From Branchiostoma lanceolatum (Eukaryota > Chordata > Leptocardii > Amphioxiformes > Branchiostomatidae), in assembly GCF_035083965.1 (NCBI RefSeq), contig NC_089736.1, positions 3,519,001 through 3,583,000 of the forward strand: a DNA stretch of 64,000 nt. The letters run 5' to 3'. The translations under genes and the position numbers were made by a program. Under the pieces are notes generated by a model that did no database searches, had not been told where the DNA came from, and was given only the letters and a program-made list of their open reading frames with translations. Within the stretch, counting starts at the first letter, position 1, and the number at the start of each line of letters is the position of its first letter. Positions 35,049 to 45,548 of this stretch are shown piece after piece.

Positions 35049-35151
35049 TATAAAGGGGACTCACGGGTCGTTTGCGCTTGCAGTAGCCCATATAACCGTT
35101 CTCTCTTCATCATCACCACCAGAACAAACCCGCGGAACCCACAGCAGAGCG
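35049..35151 (+). promoter_or_regulatory. TATA-box promoter of peptide gene B
   Basis: GGCTTATAAAGGGG carries TATAAA at 35049-35054. A start about 30 bases downstream (near 35080) gives a ~70-base leader before the ATG at 35152. The leader also contains acceptor-like AGs at 35122 and 35144, compatible with an alternative upstream first exon. Confidence 0.55.
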
Positions 35152-35241
35152 ATGGAGCTTAAGATGGCCTCACCGGTGGCTATACTCATCATGTTCCTGG
35201 TTTTCTTCTCAGCGACGAGGTGTCGAAGTTTGGCCAAGCCG
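35152..35241 (+). CDS. Signal-peptide exon of peptide gene B
   Basis: The exon encodes MELKMASPVAILIMFLVFFS then ATRCRSLAKP. Signal cleavage is expected near ATRC/RS. The donor is GTAAGA in phase 0, like the first exon of gene A. Confidence 0.8.
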
Positions 35242-38200
35242 GTAAGAGAAACTTTACATATATGTTAATATTTTAATCCATAATATGATCAAATGAACGA
35301 AAGGAGATCGTACGAACCCTCCCATAATGCAAGCAAATACATCACAGTGTATCAGGCAAGAATTACGTAAAATGTAAAAATTGTATCTGCTATAAACGTC
35401 TGTGCTAGATCTTGCCAAAGGGTTTATAAAAATGCCGTGCTTTAGAAACAATGAAGCCTCTTTGACTTTGGTTAGGAACTATTGTGTAAAGCTGGGATCG
35501 TTATGCTTATGAGGTGTCGAAGAGGAATTCCAAGTATTTTTTTTTACCTTTGCCAAGATGGTTATGTTTTAGTGGGGTTGATATGTATGTATGTATGTGT
35601 GTATGTTAGTGGGTGACACAAGTAGCTATGGCTGGATTGTCATAGATTGTAATATGTGGCTAGGTTCTGGACCTATGTTTTGGAACAGGTAAGGAATAAT
35701 TGTTTAAATCTCGATGCTTAACATACTTTTCATGTTATTTGTGAGAACATTATTCTTAATTGTTAAGAGGACAGTCAATTTTTGCCACATTTAAAAAAGG
35801 GCATACTTGTAGACATAACAGAAGAACTTCTAACTTGTAGAATAATGCTCAGATATCACAGAGACGCATTTTGATGACGGACGCATGTACATCATATGCT
35901 CATGCAGAACGACGGAACCAAAAACGCTACCATTAGCTTTCAACCCCTTCCGAAAATCCCCGCAGTTTTCCGCGCAATTTGTCCTTCTCAAATAGCAGGC
36001 GTTTTCCAAGTGCTTCGGTCTCAAACTGTGCGAATCGTTCCTGTGCAAGCATGCCTATTTTTCTTGCGGTGAACTCCACGAGCTGATTCGTGCGGAACCG
36101 CCACAGCGCTAACATGAGACCTTTTGTTAGAACGAGATGACACGCCGGCGGTAATGGGAAGGTGACTCGCCCTTTGGCAGAGATGTATGCAGGGAAATTT
36201 CAGGTTTCGTAGAAAAGTGTCCTGTTTCCATTTTGTCGCAACATGAACAGAACGCACAGCTGGGATAATGGGAAGAAAGCATATTGGACATTTATCTTTT
36301 TTCTGAGCTAGAAAGTCGAAGAATGTTGATTTCTTACAAAGGATTTCAAGACATTCTTCTTCGAATTCTTTTCCCATGTCGAAGAATTCTGGTCTCTGGA
36401 AAACATCCAAGTCAATCATTAACGTATAACAGCTCTCACTTGCACTGTGCATTCTTTGTCATTTTTCTTGGTACGGTGTCTGAATACCAAATTAATCCAC
36501 GTCTAGCACCTAAACAAATCATGACAACTTTAACGTCCAAAAACAATTTGAGTATTCATGATCACAAGTTCTGACGCACATAAGATTGGTAACTCTGAAA
36601 GATACTATTTAATGTTTCAATGTTTTAACTGATGGAGTGACAGTTACTCTCATTTCGTAATGACACTGTTATTTATGTGGCGCCAGTCTAATGATGCCCA
36701 TGATCACTTGATTGCCATCTTTATTACCTGGTCCATACGGCTGTATTCAATCAACAACATTATTGGACCATAACTTCACCACAGGTCATTAAGCGCCAAC
36801 CAACCCAATAAAATGATGCACACGATCTAGGCGTCACTTTAAGTATCTTAGCTTTGGTAAGTTGAAGGTTTTTTGTCAGTCTGTGCGGAATTGCTATATT
36901 AGAGGTAAAGAAAACGAACGTTAGGAAAGGTGAATACAACGGAATGTGTATCATGCTAAACTAATTACTGCGCAAACATATGATGCAGTGGAAACTGTCT
37001 AGAGGAAACAGTTCGAGCTGATTATAACACAAAAATTCAGCCTTCAAAGAAAGAGTCAGCTTGGCAATATCTTACCCCGATATATAGGGTCGCTAGGGCT
37101 TACAAAGACCAGGAGATTCTCTCAGGCAGATTCAGGAAATATGCTGAACTCTTCTTATATGCAGTAAATTCAGGGACTGCTGCCGGCTGAAAGTATCGTT
37201 CTGCACGTCGTATCAAAGTTAGCCCAAACGTTTGGGGACTCGAATTACATTACCAAAACCGAGGCTTTTAGTCCATAGATATGCTCCTTTCAACAGAAAG
37301 ATAGCGGAACAATTATGAAAAAGATTGTTTAACACCGTTTTCTGGTTTTCATAAGCCGCACTAGGGAGGCCTAAAAGCCCTCTGTGATCCGGCTGGGAAT
37401 ATCAGTCCTTTGAAGTGACCCACTGAGTAATCTGTCTAAGTAGAGCCCACCCGCTGATCAGGGTAGAAGGGAATATCTGTAATCTTTGCCACCGAGGCGT
37501 TAGGAATAGTCTGCTTTGTGAAGGACTTCTTGATCTCCTTCAAATAACCAGCTACATGTACGTGCGCTATCAATTCATTTCAAGCCATCCAGTGACCGTA
37601 TCACTGCGTAGATTAGCCATGAATGATGAAGTACATGGAACCTAGCGAGTCGGCATAACGTATGTTCTGAGAAGGTATCAATTTTTAGACAGTAAAGTGT
37701 ACTAGCAAAAATAAGATTGCTGTACTCGATGTTATATGAAAATTTGAAATTTACTTCCGCTATTGTTTAAGGCAAGTTGATTTCGTCATGGCACAAGAGA
37801 AGGTAGACGAAAACAACTAATCGTTAACTAAAACACTACAATTTTTTTTTCAGTTCAGCTCTATCATTTCAACCTCTCAACATATAAATCATCTATATAT
37901 TCTACAATTTTGTTAAACTACGTTTTTGGCGAGCCTTTCATGCTGCACTCTTCAGTTTAGGCTAAGGGAAAGAGCATAAATTTAATCTTACGCTGTCCTA
38001 TATTCGGCTGAAAAAGAGCATTAATTGGATACCTATGTAGAAACCAACCGTGATTCCCAAATTACCGGACTTGAAAGCAAATCTTCACTGCCTCTTGGAT
38101 TCTAAGAATTCCTCTCGGATTTTTTGAAAATGCGTCATCGGATTTTTTCATACCTCCTGACAAACATCTGCCCCCGCACCGGAAGTCCGATGACGTCAAT

Positions 38201-41200
38201 CAAGCGATGGACAAATAAAACTGGACAAACATCACATGACCCTGCGGTGGGAATGAGCAAGTCTCTTTCAGACTTGCTTATCTGGTTATAGGCAGAAAGT
38301 TTGCCAGTGGAGTTTGGCTATCATAGAGTCTCATTTGCCCAAGCAGGGGAAATGCTAACCTTCCGGCGGACTGACTGTCCTGGCCAATTATTTACCCTTT
38401 TTGGGCCGGATCCTACGGTCAATGTTTACGTAGGAAGGTTTGACGGAGGAAAAAAGAAATGTTCAAAATTCCAACCCTGTCTGTAGTGATGTGACCACTC
38501 AAATAAAATTGTCAAAATTGACATGTGGTCACTGTATATGGAATTCTTAACAATGCTTGGGTAAATGGGAAAGATAATATAAGGGATCTCCAAAAAGTGG
38601 CAACAATGACCAGGTGGTCCTTATGCATAAGAGGAGACTATCAAAGGTTTTATTGTATGTTACACATTTTGACAACATAATCCTCCAGCGTCTCACGTGT
38701 TGGAAAACGTGTACTATATATGGTCTCCGTTGGTCAATATTGACCATTGTAAAATCCTAATTCACATCAGTACTACAGCATCGGCTATGACTAAGCAACC
38801 CTATTGGAAAGATGTTACAATCGACATTATAGGCTCAATTGAAACAAAACAATGTAACTTTAACAGCGTCTTTGTAACAATGGCACCCAAGATACACCCA
38901 AGTAACGACGTTAGTATACACAGGAAAAATGTCAAAACTCATAAGTACCTTATTAACTAAGATTAAACTTTTCATCCAACACTGTAAAGAAATTGGAACT
39001 TACCCAAATTTTCGGTTGAGAAATTTGGGTAAGTCCCAATTTCTTTACAGTGTTGGATGAAAAGTTTAATCTTAGTTGATAATGAATTCTGCCAACACAG
39101 ATGAACTTTCATCATAAGTACATGCTAACCTTGAGGAAGTATTTGCAGATATAGTAAATCATTGTTCAATCTTATCTGCCAACTAGCTTCATTCAGCTAA
39201 TACGATTGAGTACATGTAGCCTTTGTTTAACCTTTTCAATTGACAATTGGAAGAAACAAGTAACATCATTCTTGTAATCTCGCCGTATGACGCACATCAC
39301 CATTGAAATGATATGAGTCTAATTTTTTTATTTAATTGTATTTTTACAATGAAAAGACTTCCATAAGCGCCCAAAGTCACAACAAAAGAAGAAAAAGCGC
39401 CTGACATGTCATGTAATTTTGTAATGAGTCTTGGAAATGTCTTAAGGGTTTTAATGACGCATTTGTTTAAGAAAGTGGTGACGTAGGTAGGATTTTGAAT
39501 GCCGTGCACGCCGCTGATGTCAAGACTATTTCTGACAAATTTGACGAATCATGATGCCCCTAAGCTGTCTTTATAAGCTGTTCAAGTTCTTAGGATATGA
39601 TACACACATGTAGTTGAGACCTGATGATCTTAATGTCTAGATTTACACTTTAACAAAATTTCTTGCAGTAGAATAAGAGATGTAGATACTGGAACCTTTC
39701 TAGAGACATATATTTTGTATTCAACCCTTCCAAGATAAACTTTTCACCCTTACTCCGTCCACATTGATAAAAGTGACAACTAGCAGAGAACCGTCAATGG
39801 TAACCTGATCAAGCATGGTGAACCTTCGCATATGATTGGGCTGATTACGGTAACGTTTTTATTTCTAGTAAAATAGACAGCAATCTGCTAAACAGGTTAT
39901 AAATCCGTTTCAAAAACAGGCCAAGGAAACTTAATGTATTTAGTAGATGCGCCTCTAAAATCAGTATAATTATGTTCAGAACCAGGTCCAGGTAAATGTG
40001 TGTTTGTCTGCGTGTGGATGGTGTTCAGCACCAGGGATAGGAATATATGTGTGTATGTGTGGTAGCACCAAGGACAGGTATGTATGCCTGTGTGTGTGTG
40101 GGGGGGGGGGGGGGGTCAGCACCAAGGACAGGTATATTTGTGTGTATGTGTGGTAGCACCAAGGACAGGTATGTATGCTTGTGGGGGGTGTTCAGCACCG
40201 AGGACAGGTATGTTTTCAGTGTGTGGTTGCTATTCAGCACCAGAGACAGGTATATTTGCCTGTGTGTGGATGGTGTTCAGCACCAAGGACAGTGGGATAC
40301 TGTCAGAGAAGCCTAGGGACATGTGTATTTGCTTATGTGTGAAGTGTTCAGCACCAAAGACTAATTGTCAACTGTTTTGCCTGTGTTTAGATGTTGTAGT
40401 GAAATCAACAAGAATCTATTTTTTATCTTCTTGTCGTTGTCAAACACACCTGTTCACATGTGTTAATGTGGTGTAATAAGCATATTCATTTGATCAGTGT
40501 GTTCAACCCCTCATACTTCTCATAAGTGCTAAGATAGACAAATGGTCATTAAAATACGCGACAATATTGCTTACTCACACGTTTTCTTTCCTTCAACTTC
40601 AGCAAGAGCTTCTGGACAGACAGATTCAAGAGTTGGTTGAGGCCCTGAGCGACCAGCCCTCCCTCTGGTACAACTATGACACTGAGGACTACGAGCCCAG
40701 GATACCTGCGGGCCACTTCTCCAGGAACTCGAGAGCGCAGGAGCGCAAGCAGAGAAGATTTGTGTTTCCGGGGCTTCAGGACTTGTTTCAGAGAGCCAAG
40801 GTAAATTTTCATTCTTTTCGTTACCATTTAGGGCTACTTTTAATGTCATCTCGGTTTACAAAGTATAGCATCATGTTGGGGTAGCGATTAGGGTGTTTGG
40901 CCCAGAACTAAGAGGTTCTGGCTTCGAATACCCTGACAATGGCCACCAATAATGTGCCATTGGGAAAGGCAATTTAAAAGACTTTTCTCACTCCACCCAG
41001 GTGACAAAAATGAGTACCTGTTTTCGGTTTGGGAGGTAAAAGGTGGTGGAAGGAAAGTGTTGGGCCCGCCTCCCAATACCATGCATTGGACACTGTCAAT
41101 AACGGCCAACTGCTCCCAACGACCTCAAAAAGGCTTTGGGACAACCTGTACATCAACTTTTTTCAAGGCATACAATCAGCCAAAGACTATGTTCTCTATA

Positions 41201-44200
41201 CCATTGTGAAGCGTTTCTGTGGGGTTTGTTGTGACATGTGCACCATGACGGCAGCTAGGACAATCACGGAGCTACGCATAATCGGCTTGTTCTTATCAGA
41301 AGACATACACGGCCCATGTAGCTCCTTAGGACACTAATGACTAGATATGTCTTAAACGGAGACAAAGACTTCTGTGAAGTCAATATTGAAAGAAGTCCGA
41401 GGATGAAACGAGCCCTTCTCCCCGGAGCAAAAGAAGTACTTTGAAGCTGCCAAGTCCTATTTGCAGAAGTATCTATTCGTAAAGATCGCTAAGGGCACAG
41501 AGGAAACCCGGAGCGTTTAAAGATGCAGACACCCAATAACGATAAAGGTCCCTGAGCTGGACAATCCCCTTTCGTACGTTTACTTTTCTTTTCCCCATTT
41601 GTCGTCTTAAATATCGCAAACCTTTCCTTAAGTTACATAACGTTCAAAGAGGAATGACTCTCATCATTCACAAAAATGTGAAAAGGCTACATTACTAACA
41701 GGTACCACTTTATTTAACAATGTTTCAGATCATGCAGGCAGGTTAACTACATACAATCACAGATAACCTAAGAAAATCAAAGACATATATATTGATTTCT
41801 CAATGTAATCCTCCTTCCCATCTACAGCATTTTCGAATACCACAGAGAATATCCTCCTTTATTACACGCATCGTGGGTGTTTGGTCTTTCAAAGGAGACC
41901 ACCTGAGGCTCATACATTATGATTGTGACAAATTACGCCGAGTATCCTCTAGAAATGAAATATAGTGATGATTTGAGCATAAAAAATACACTATATCCAA
42001 CAGCTGTTGACATATACAATATCTGAACGTATTCTCTGTTAAAATGTGGTTTAGCTTTGCATTCGCTTGAAAGATCATTTTTGTTGGTAGAATGCATTAT
42101 GGAAAAAAGGTCATTAAACTGCAATTTTCAACAGAAAAATGGATCCGACTGTTTTGAAGTTTCGTATTTGGCTACCTATATCTAACATCTCTTTCAAACC
42201 CATAGAAATCTCTACAATATTTTAAAGCAAAGTAAATCTAAACTGTAATTTTATAACATATGATAAAATGTATGCATAAGATGACTCCATTGACAAAGAC
42301 TAAATTTGTACAGTAGAAAATTGTGGCACGTCCATTTTTTGTGTTGGAAATTACAGTTCAACTTAATTTCAGAATGTTTTCCACTAACCCAAAGGACGTT
42401 ACAAGCTAAGAGAAAAAAAAGTCTTATTTTCGCTGACGAAGGGAAAGATGAACTTACAAGCTAAGATTTTTTTTAACGTTGGCATCAAGAGTAAGACACT
42501 CCTTGGTTTAACCATCACTATTACACAGTGGCACTCCTTTCAATCAGAAATGCAAGAGGTGTGGGTGGTAGAGAGAAAATGCCCTGTGGTGCAAGTGTTT
42601 CCCTATTGGAGAATCCTTTGTCAGGCAGCCCACACTAAGTGCACGGGAAGTGCAGTCTAATGAAGCAGATAAGTATGATAAACGACTGCTACATGCCCCT
42701 CTCTTTGATGTACCCAGCTCAGCATTAATAGCCCATTTGAAGGCAATAGTTGCCCCGGAGCATGACTGAAGTATGAAATCATCCAGCTTTGCCAAAGGGC
42801 TGGGCGTTGACAGCACAGAGCGGTCTACAGTTCTATGTCAGGGATAGAAATCATTTTTGTATACCCTTGAACTGTTGTATGTAACATCTAGCCTCTACAT
42901 GGCTCCACAGGCCGCTGCAAAATAAAAATAGTAGAAATTGGCCAAATAGAAAGATTCCTAGGTCTAAAACTACCTGGCTGTTAATTACAAAGGCATGTTA
43001 TCAATTTGTCCAATTTCTGCTATTTTTTCAGCGACCTCTGGAGCCTGGTAGAGGCTATGAAATAAACAAAATCATTAGCAACAGACAAGGGCGTTGACAG
43101 CAGAAAGCAGTTAACAATCTTCCATCAGGGTTTGAAATAATTTCTCTGCATACATACACTGCTGCATGTTAGAGCCAAAATTACCTTCAAATTATTTATT
43201 TTCACAGGTATAGTTACAACCAGTACAATAGAAAACCCACACTTAGAATTTATATACATGGACTGATGCAGGTTTGTTGCAGGTTACTAAGACATGCACA
43301 ACTCCAATTTTACGTGGAACTAAGCCTCAGCTACCTACAACTGGAACTGTATTTGTAGGTGGTATTTTGAGCCCTGTCTATGATTAAGTCAGTAGCTAGA
43401 TAGCTGAACTGAAATGGAGTTAACTGACATGATCTTATACATACTAAAAGTTTTCCTTATCGCTATCTAAACCAAGAAAATGATCATGATCTAACAGTTG
43501 CAAAGTGCTAAAATACAGATAACATCATAATGATGATCTTAGCGAGTATTGTCAATATGATAAAATAAATCATGGTTCTTGGTGGCAAATGTGTAAATCT
43601 TTGTGCATCAAATCCCTGTGTTTTGGGCACCCTTGAGACAGATTAGCCAAGAGGCTCTGTGGGTGTCACTCCACTGTCATGACTCATGGTAGGAATATCG
43701 TGTTAAGTGCCTTTTCCAAGGGCACAACACTGGGGCATGGCAAGGGTCGAACCCGGGACCTATTGGTTCTGAGCCCAACGCCCTAATCATTACGCCATAG
43801 CTATACCATTATGGTAGTTCTGTATGGTATTCCGTTATTCATATTCATAAACCCCAGAGGTGCTGGGTTTAAATCCTCTGCCCTAGAAAAAGGAAGGGCA
43901 CTTTACACAACATTTCTCACTCCCGCTGGGTAAAGATGGGTTCCTGACTTCAGCTGGCGGGGGGGGGGGGGTGTTGATTGGTAAAAGGTGGGTAGTAGAA
44001 GAGGGATGGGCACCGCCTTCTAATACCGTGCCTTGGACAACATGGATAACAACCTAGTGCCCATGTGGCCTCACACTATGAACACTGTACTACCTTTATT
44101 GCATCTTATTCATAGTGCATGCCATGAGCTCCATGCCAAGCATGCGTCAATGCTTGCTATAGACAGCCCTTCTAGGAAAAGACTTAAGTGGTCAATATAA

Positions 44201-45548
44201 ACGCCATTTATGTCCATATGGAGACAGCATGCGGTGAAATTGGGAAGTTGCTGGCTGTTTCAACCTCAAAGTAAACCATTCGTCAACTGTTAAAAGGGAT
44301 TGCATGGGTGCTGCATTGCTGATATTCCCCTTTCTCATCCCATACTATACACTCTTGTATTAGGTAGATTAGCCTAATATAACTGAAGTTATGTACCAGT
44401 ATATGCCATACTTTGTACCTTGTAAAGTTGTTGTGCAATAAAGTTATACATTCTGCAACTAGTGCTGTATATAGGGGAAGCGTGTGTTTTTCATAGGTCA
44501 TATTCCACATCCGTTTGCGTGCTGGGGAAAATGGAGACCTCTGTTTGCGGTAAACCAAATACAAGGTGTAACAACCAGACAAAACATGCACATGTTGCAA
44601 ACAAGATGTCGTGGTAATCATTCAGTTGAACTGTTACCCATAATTCTGATATTTAGAATATTACAAACAAGACCACACAAACTAGTGTTACCTATTTATA
44701 CATGACCATGAAATAACACTATAATATCAAGCAGACAATGTATATTTCATACAAAAGTTGCAGAACATATGACAAATTAGTTTTGTCAGTTCTAATTCTT
44801 TTAACCTCACTAGGAACAATATGAAAAGTAATCAATATTTATTGCCGAACAACCTTGAGATCAATTCAAAATGGCTTAGAGTGAAGCTGATCTGTGTGCC
44901 TAGAGGACTTCAGCACTCAACCCAAACCATCACATTAAGCATTTATGTTAGCTATTTATAAACCTGTGGCACTTTTCCTCTGGAAGACAGTTTATTATGG
45001 ATTAAGTTTCAGGAAATGGATTACATTAAATCCCAACAGTCAGGGGAAACTCTTAATGCTTGATTCCTTTTAGAGCACACAGTGTAAGGATGATGATATT
45101 CATACAAAGAATTAGGATGTACAGTGCATGTGCACTTCTGCCATTCTATCCAAAGTTTGCATGAGTGGGAATGGGTCTAAAACATCACACAAGCTTGTTT
45201 TGCTCTCTGGAAAGACAATGCATTTTACACTGTGGCAGAGCTAAAATGTGCAGCAGTTGGCAGGACACTTTCACAGAAATTTAACTACACTTCGAAACAA
45301 AAAATGCAATTTGACAAACTTTCACCTCTTTCCACAACATTCATTTGGATGGAATGACCCTTGACATTTGACCCTTAACCCTGTTGACTTACCTGACATT
45401 ACCTATACAGCTGTACAAGGTACACAGTATAAGGACGTCATTTGCTGAGAAAAATATGTATTCTTTTATGTTTCAGTTGGCTTCTGGCGGGAACCCGTGG
45501 CGAGTGACTGAAATGATGTACACCAACGGGAAAACAGGGCGAAAGTGA
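35152..45548 (+). CDS. Secreted neuropeptide precursor B (spexin/galanin-like, with orexin-like features)
   Basis: Three exons, all phase 0: 35152-35241, 40603-40800 and 45477-45548 (TGA). The 119-residue precursor starts with a signal peptide (hydrophobic VAILIMFLVFFSA, residues 9-21). A helical acidic spacer follows (QELLDRQIQELVEAL), then an aromatic-acidic stretch (WYNYDTEDYEP), a strong RKQRR convertase site, and a 34-residue mature peptide starting FVFPGLQ. The peptide ends NPWRVTEMMYTNGKT followed by GRK, an amidation plus cleavage signal. PWRVTEMMYTNGKT-GRK aligns gap-free with spexin NWTPQAMLYLKGAQ-GRR, and the precursor is close in size to vertebrate spexin (116). The upstream part resembles orexin-B. 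No cysteine pairs are present. The family is uncertain; secreted amidated peptide status is strong. Confidence 0.8.
35545..35700 (+). repeat. Copy of the TTACC/TATGTTTT dispersed repeat
   Basis: TTACCTTTGCCAAGATGG, TTATGTTTTAG, a TATG microsatellite, and GCTATGGCTGGATTGTCATAG. Same order as at 1108-1245. Lies in intron 1 of peptide gene B. Confidence 0.6.
36021..36452 (-). other. Unassigned minus-strand open frame (143 codons)
   Basis: The frame is the longest unexplained one on this strand inside the gene B intron. It holds an acidic helix-like start and KKDKCPICFLPIIPAV. A second frame (35933-36115) overlaps it and looks helical (ARKIGMLAQERFAQFETEA). Together they could be a frameshifted, decayed transposon or pseudogene, or simply chance. 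No promoter or splice support was found. Confidence 0.2.
38191..38198. promoter_or_regulatory. Perfect CRE-like palindrome TGACGTCA in intron 1 of gene B
   Basis: The context is CCGATGACGTCAATC. CREs commonly drive neuropeptide genes, but this one lies 3 kb downstream of the start and a single 8-mer can occur by chance. Confidence 0.25.
38950..39082. repeat. Near-perfect long inverted repeat (62-bp arms, 9-base loop)
   Basis: The left arm 38950-39011 and right arm 39021-39082 pair at 60 of 62 positions, with loop TCGGTTGAG. The arm core is AAGATTAAACTTTTCATCC then AACACTGTAAAGAAATTGG. The two exceptions are 38954/39078 (U.G in plus-strand RNA) and one A.C in plus-strand RNA, which is G.U on the minus strand. 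This could be a very young palindromic MITE or a hairpin-RNA locus. Confidence 0.9.
39985..40345 (+). repeat. Minisatellite (CAGCACCAAGGACAGGTATGT)-type units, with a poly-G run
   Basis: About seven units of 40-65 bp carry CAGCACCANGGACAGGTAT then TTG(C/T) and TGTGTG stretches. A 14-G run interrupts the array near 40101-40114. Open frames here are repeat artefacts. Confidence 0.9.
40603..40800 (+). CDS. Spacer and peptide N-terminal exon of gene B
   Basis: The acceptor is TTCAACTTCAG and the donor GTAAAT. The 66 codons include the RKQRR cleavage site and then FVFPGLQDLFQRAK. PGLQ....QR...ASG, continuing into the next exon, equals orexin-B PGLQGRLQRLLQASG at 9 of 15 positions. Composition is GC-rich against AT-rich introns. 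Confidence 0.85.
40880..41107 (+). mobile_element. tRNA-derived SINE, diverged, just after gene B exon 2
   Basis: A head GTAGCGATTAGGGTGTTTGG then CCCAGAACTA with B-box-like GGCTTCGAATACC precedes the body AATGTGCCATTGGGAAAGGC, CTCACTCCACCCAGGTGAC and GGGCCCGCCTCCCAATACC. It starts about 80 bases into intron 2 of gene B. Confidence 0.7.
43600..43802 (-). mobile_element. tRNA-derived SINE, inverted
   Basis: On the minus strand it reads ATGGCGTAATGATTAGGGCG TTGGGCTCAGAACC...GGTCCCGGGTTCGACCC, with clear A and B boxes. The body GTTGTGCCCTTGGAAAAGGC ACTTAACACG follows. Confidence 0.8.
43855..44085 (+). mobile_element. SINE, 5'-truncated
   Basis: It starts within the tRNA part (GGTGCTGGGTTTAAATCC). 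The body GGAAGGGCACTTTACACAAC, CTCACTCCCGCTGGGTAAAG and GGGCACCGCCTTCTAATACC follows. It faces the inverted copy at 43600-43802. Confidence 0.7.
45477..45548 (+). CDS. Peptide-encoding last exon of gene B
   Basis: The acceptor TTTATGTTTCAG is followed by LASGGNPWRVTEMMYTNGKT, then G-R-K and TGA. The glycine donates the amide and Arg-Lys is the cleavage site. The intron lies right after AK, as in gene A after VK. Confidence 0.85.
   Translation: MASGGNPWRVTEMMYTNGKTGRK

Noticed and set aside
38301..38486. 61-codon plus-strand frame as a secreted peptide
   Set aside because: No hydrophobic start, no splice context and no cleavage sites.
40047..40476. Open frames over the 40-kb minisatellite
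   Set aside because: They are repeat-driven and contain no recognisable protein; three frames are open because of the repeat.
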